Shown here: in pieces, positions 60,436-64,000 of the stretch
Layout: each line of letters starts with the position of its first letter
Position numbering within the stretch: the first letter of the stretch is position 1
DNA from: Cohnella hashimotonis
GTDB taxonomy: Bacteria; Bacillota; Bacilli; Paenibacillales; Paenibacillaceae
Assembly: GCF_030014955.1 (NCBI RefSeq)
Contig: NZ_JAGRPV010000001.1
Coordinates: 5,952,001-6,016,000, forward strand
DNA: 64,000 bases
Reading direction: 5' to 3'
Notes under the pieces: generated by a model
The model's database searches: none
The model's input: the letters and a program-made list of their open reading frames with translations, nothing else
What the model was told of the DNA's origin: nothing
Translations under genes and position numbers: made by a program

Positions 60436-60495
60436 GGGAAGGCAGGCGCGCACCGTAAATATGTGAGATGTGCATTGTCATTGTGAAACGAGGGG

Positions 60496-60518
60496 AAACC
60501 CTTGGGGCCCAAGGGTTT
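60496..60518. promoter_or_regulatory. 11-1-11 perfect inverted repeat
   Basis: AAACCCTTGGG and CCCAAGGGTTT are separated by a single G. With no spacer loop it is more like an operator than a hairpin. It sits between the importer and GH125 promoters. Confidence 0.55.
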
Positions 60519-60685
60519 GACGTGTACGCGCTATCATTCGGACCGGGGCGGAAATGTGTAAAATTTTAACCGTTTTCAACGCTGCAAACGATACATATTG
60601 CGCTGTGTCGCGAGGTGTGCCAACCTGATTGATGATTCGTTCGGCGGTAGGCCGACCCCCAGCGACCCCAAGGAGGAAAATAAAC

Positions 60686-61981
60686 ATGACGCAGTCCGTA
60701 TCCGCCCTGCCCGCTTCGATCCGCGACTTTCTGGACGAAGCCGACCGGCGCCTCGCCCACCGTCCCAAGCTGCAGCGGATGTTCCGCAACTGCTTTCCCA
60801 ATACGCTCGAGACGACGACCAAGCTGCTGGACGACGGCACGACCTTCGTTTTCACCGGCGACATTCCGGCCATGTGGCTCCGCGACTCGGTGGAGCAGGT
60901 GCGCCACTATCTGCCGTTCGTCCGCGAGGACGAAGAGCTCCAGCGGATTATCGGCGGGCTCATTCGCCGCCAGCTTTTTTACATTAATCAGGACCCTTAT
61001 ACGAACGCGTTTAACGAAACGGCCAGCGGCAAGCACTACAACGACGGCGACCTGTCCGACATGACCCCCTGGATGTGGGAGCGTAAGTACGAGCTGGACT
61101 CCCTCTGTTTCCCCGTGCAGCTGCTGTACGACTACTGGCAGGCGTCCGGCAAAACGGACGTGTTCGACGACGCGTGCTATCAGGCACTGGTATCGATCAC
61201 AGGCGTCATCCGCACCGAGCAGCGGCATATGGAAAAATCGCCTTATCGCTTCCTGCGCCCCGGCTTTAAGGAGACCGAGACGATGCAGAACGAAGGCCTC
61301 GGCCTGCCCGTCAATTACACCGGCATGACGTGGTCCGGCTTCCGTCCGAGCGACGACGCGTCCTTGTTCGGCTACAACGTGCCGGGCAATATGTTCGCCG
61401 TCGTAATCCTCGGCCATATCCGCGAGATTGCTAGCACGATTTATATGGACGAGGGCCTCGCGGAGCGTGCGCAGAAGCTGCGCGAGCAGATCGACTTCGG
61501 CATCCGCGCTTACGGCATCGTCAACCATCCGCGCTTCGGTCGCATCTACGCGTACGAGACCGACGGCTTCGGCAACTACTGCCTGATGGACGACGCAGGC
61601 ACGCCGGGCCTCATGTCCATTCCGTACTTCGGCTACGCCCCGGCGGACGACCCCGTCTATCAGAACACGCGACGGTTCGCGCTCAGCTTCGACAACCCTT
61701 ACTACTTCGAGGGAAAGTACGCCAAAGGCATCGGCAGCCCCCATACCAAAGACGGCTATGTCTGGCATATGGCCCTGTCCATGCAGGCGCTGACCAGCAC
61801 GGATGAGCAGGAGGTCAAGGACCTCATCGAGGTGCTCATCTCCACAGACGCCGACACGGGCTTCATGCACGAGGGCTTTGATTGCAACGATCCCGCGATC
61901 TTCACCCGCCCCTGGTTCGCCTGGTCCAACTCGCTCTTCGCGCAGGTGATCTGCAAGGCGATGGACAAGGGCTGGGTATAG
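60686..61981 (+). CDS. GH125 exo-alpha-1,6-mannosidase
   Basis: 431 residues, no signal peptide, so cytoplasmic. Family hallmarks include TGDIPAMWLRDSVEQVRHYLPF, NETASGKHYNDGD, WERKYELDSLCFPVQLLYDYW, SGFRPSDDASLFGYNVPGNMF and the C-terminal SLFAQ. GH125 enzymes are metal-independent, inverting mannosidases acting on alpha-1,6-mannosides of N-glycans or mannan. AAGGAGG lies nine bases before the ATG at 60686; the upstream frame is not supported. It is divergent from the importer, so it probably trims what the importer brings in. Confidence 0.93.
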   Translation: MTQSVSALPASIRDFLDEADRRLAHRPKLQRMFRNCFPNTLETTTKLLDDGTTFVFTGDIPAMWLRDSVEQVRHYLPFVREDEELQRIIGGLIRRQLFYINQDPYTNAFNETASGKHYNDGDLSDMTPWMWERKYELDSLCFPVQLLYDYWQASGKTDVFDDACYQALVSITGVIRTEQRHMEKSPYRFLRPGFKETETMQNEGLGLPVNYTGMTWSGFRPSDDASLFGYNVPGNMFAVVILGHIREIASTIYMDEGLAERAQKLREQIDFGIRAYGIVNHPRFGRIYAYETDGFGNYCLMDDAGTPGLMSIPYFGYAPADDPVYQNTRRFALSFDNPYYFEGKYAKGIGSPHTKDGYVWHMALSMQALTSTDEQEVKDLIEVLISTDADTGFMHEGFDCNDPAIFTRPWFAWSNSLFAQVICKAMDKGWV

Positions 61982-62369
61982 GGCGCGGGAGCTTCGTGGC
62001 ACATATGGTTGTTCCTGGCGGACACGAATTGTTCTGAAAGACCATTCGAAATCGCAGGAATGTTTGCTTGAGACTTTCGGAGCGAGGCGGCGCTGCGAGA
62101 CGGCTCGGTTGTTTCTGCTTGAGACTTTCCAGCCCCGGCCCGTCACGATCGAAGTTGGTGGAACTGCTAGCCCCCGTCCTTCGGAATCTGCGTTTCGGCA
62201 GACCCTTGCCCTTGGCTACGGCAGGCGCTCGCCAGCCCCACGTTCGGGACATTCACCTTAAAGATGACGACCAAACTGGGCTTGCCACAATCGAAAAAAC
62301 GACCCCGAAAGGTCGTTTTTTGAACAAGTGCAGCATCTAGAAAACTGGACGACGGAACACTGGTTACGC
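61982..62369. other. Intergenic region between convergent hydrolase genes
   Basis: No gene supported. A direct repeat TGCTTGAGACTTTC occurs twice about 58 bp apart (near 62068 and 62126). A bidirectional terminator lies at 62294-62321. Confidence 0.5.
62294..62321. terminator. Bidirectional terminator
   Basis: AAAAAACGACC and GGTCGTTTTTT form a perfect stem around CCGAAA, with A- and T-runs on both sides. Confidence 0.85.
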
Positions 62370-64000
62370 TCAAAAAACCACTTCTGCTGCGATACCCGTA
62401 TATCGGATCGATTGAACGACGGGCTCAGAAGAAGACCCTGACCGAACAGACGGCTCGAACAGCTGGACGACAATTTCGCGGTCGGTTATTGGACCGCAAT
62501 GCGTGCCCCTTCTCTCTCCTACGGCAAACGTCCGGCGCGCTTCGTCCCACTGAAGAAGGGTATTTGCATAGTGACCCTTTTCATAGTCGTAGCTGTCGCC
62601 ATCGTCCTCGTAGAGTTCGAATGAACCGCTCTGTCCGGCGTAGATGCGAACAATTAACCGGCCGTCGGACGATACGTCTTCGGCATGCCGTATCTCGCCC
62701 CCGATAGGCAGAATAGAACCGGCTCGAACATACAGCGGGATCCGTGCCAGCGGCGCCTCAGCTTCGATGACCTGGCCTCCCTCGTATGCCCGACCATCCC
62801 AGAAGTCGTACCACAGACTGCCGTTCGGCAGGTAGACACTTCTCGTTTTGCTCCGGCCATCGATCGGCTTCGATCCGCTGCCGTAATACATCGGCTCCGT
62901 GACAGGATTGACCAGCAAAGCCGGACCGAACATGTACTGGTCGCCGATATCGTAGGTACGGGGATCGTGCCTGAAATCGAACGGCAGTGCGCGCATCAAA
63001 GTATAATCATCCTTATAGATACGGAAGGCAAGAGAATAAATATACGGCAACAAGCGGTAACGAAGAGACAGGAACGAAGCCAGCGCTTCGTAGAATGGCT
63101 CCCCCGGCTCGCCGAATCGCCAGATCTCGCGCGGCGTATCCGTGCCGTGCGAACGGAACATGGGCAGAAACGTGCCGTACTGGAACCACCGAACGTACAA
63201 TTCGCGGTAACCCAGATCGTCAATGCCTTCATCGTAATCTCCGCTCCAGAACCATTGGTCGGGCTTGTTGCGGACGAAAAACCCGCCGATGTCCAATGTC
63301 CAGTAAGGAGAGCCCGTAGCGCAGAAATTGAGTCCGTCCGGGATTTGCTTGCGCAAGGTGTCCCAGTTGGCGGAAATATCGCCCGACCAGGTGATCGTCC
63401 CGTACCGGTGCTGGCCAGCAAAAGCGGACCGGGTCAAATTAACAACCCGCTTGCGCTCGCTTGTCCTGCGCTGCCCTTCGTAGATGCCGCGGGAGTGGAG
63501 CAAGGAGTAGGCGTTGATCCATTGCGGATCGATATACAACTTGGCCTCGGCCGTATTGATGAGCATCCGTTCCTCCGGCTCGGGCTTGACCGCTCCCTTC
63601 CAGTCCGCTTCGAACGGCTCCGTACAATCGCACCACCAGGCGTCGATACCGTGGACGAATAATCCCTCGTTCGCCTGCTTCCAGTACAGTTCCCGCGCCT
63701 TTTCCTGAAACGCGTCGTATGTCGCCTGATTGGCCAATAATCCATTCTGCCGGGCCATTTCCTTGTGATTGTCGCTGTCCGGGTTCATGATCGGCCAGAT
63801 GGACACCATCAGGCGAGCGTTTATCCGGTGCAGCTCGTCCATCATTTTCGTCGGGTCGGGGAATCGCTCCGGATCCAGCGTCTTCTGCCCCCACAGCTCG
63901 CCGGTCCAAGACTTCCAGTCCAGGACGATGCAATCGAGCGGCAGCCCGCGCGCACGATACTCGCGTACCGTCTCGATCAACTCGTCCTGGGACGTATAAC
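62370..64000 (-). CDS. GH31 alpha-glycosidase, 5' part beyond the window
   Basis: 543 codons visible; the frame continues past 64000 (YTSQDELIETVREYRARGLPLDCIVLDW). The GH31 nucleophile region is WWCDCTEPF and the acid/base region TITWSGDISANWDTL. RSHGTDTPREIW and the C-terminal beta-sandwich pattern VYLPNGSLWYDFWDG follow. The DxxxE-type motif with Cys residues and the ADW that follows is common in alpha-xylosidase/alpha-glucosidase subgroups. It retains anomeric configuration. It probably works with the GH125 enzyme on the imported oligosaccharide; exact specificity is not readable. Confidence 0.92.
   Translation of the reverse strand, partial: YTSQDELIETVREYRARGLPLDCIVLDWKSWTGELWGQKTLDPERFPDPTKMMDELHRINARLMVSIWPIMNPDSDNHKEMARQNGLLANQATYDAFQEKARELYWKQANEGLFVHGIDAWWCDCTEPFEADWKGAVKPEPEERMLINTAEAKLYIDPQWINAYSLLHSRGIYEGQRRTSERKRVVNLTRSAFAGQHRYGTITWSGDISANWDTLRKQIPDGLNFCATGSPYWTLDIGGFFVRNKPDQWFWSGDYDEGIDDLGYRELYVRWFQYGTFLPMFRSHGTDTPREIWRFGEPGEPFYEALASFLSLRYRLLPYIYSLAFRIYKDDYTLMRALPFDFRHDPRTYDIGDQYMFGPALLVNPVTEPMYYGSGSKPIDGRSKTRSVYLPNGSLWYDFWDGRAYEGGQVIEAEAPLARIPLYVRAGSILPIGGEIRHAEDVSSDGRLIVRIYAGQSGSFELYEDDGDSYDYEKGHYANTLLQWDEARRTFAVGERRGTHCGPITDREIVVQLFEPSVRSGSSSEPVVQSIRYTGIAAEVVF

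Overview
The window looks like chromosome from a low-to-mid GC, spore-forming, Gram-positive bacterium of the Paenibacillaceae (Paenibacillus or Cohnella type). The reasons are three secreted proteins with S-layer homology (SLH) triplets, histidine kinases with 7TMR-DISM sensor regions, an Lpl-type sugar ABC importer next to AraC-type regulators, a Spo0E-like peptide, a canonical LexA/DinR box and strong AGGAGG ribosome binding sites. No rRNA, tRNA or CRISPR array was found. Base composition changes sharply along the window. About 1-1,700 and 34,000-44,400 are AT-rich with accessory genes; about 44,400-64,000 is GC-rich and contains long meaningless antisense ORFs.

Layout. 1-1,627: the end of a leftward pair, an AAA ATPase followed by a PIN-like protein cut by the window edge. 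1,919-16,423: surface and signalling genes. These are two SLH proteins, a DISM kinase/OmpR regulator pair, a small LexA-controlled operon, and a very large kinase carrying two different kinase cores. A BTAD (SARP-type) response regulator lies opposite it, and the promoter of the neighbouring SLH gene carries a textbook SARP-type direct repeat. 16,504-29,806: regulators and housekeeping/detoxification genes. These are an AraC regulator with a divergent SDR, a five-gene two-component/ABC exporter operon, two TetR regulators, a ketopantoate-reductase-like gene, a tRNA-dihydrouridine synthase, a DsbA-like thioredoxin and a second SDR. Several decayed remnants lie between them (LysR, permease, carboxymuconolactone decarboxylase, IS3 transposase). 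29,974-33,876: a 1,300-residue SLH protein with a choice-of-anchor L domain and eight InlB-type repeats.

34,246-44,303 is an accessory island. Small DUF-type genes and an XRE regulator precede a co-directional six-gene cassette (37,985-43,100). In order it encodes a PD-(D/E)XK-like nuclease, an unknown protein, a helix-hairpin-helix glycosylase-like protein, a small basic protein, an AbiJ-NTD3-like protein fused to a DUF559/Vsr-like nuclease, and a HEPN-motif protein. It is the best candidate for an undescribed anti-phage system. A zeta-toxin-like kinase and its probable antitoxin end the island.

44,418-64,000: rlmD and a DgkB-type lipid kinase; a CbiX chelatase with an in-frame 45-bp minisatellite; and a secreted protein. 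A carbohydrate locus follows. It has a large clan GH-A hydrolase, a membrane-bound AraC regulator with a cre site between the two, an LplABC-type importer, a divergent GH125 exo-alpha-mannosidase and a GH31 alpha-glycosidase that runs off the right edge. Together these suggest import and intracellular trimming of alpha-mannosylated or related oligosaccharides.
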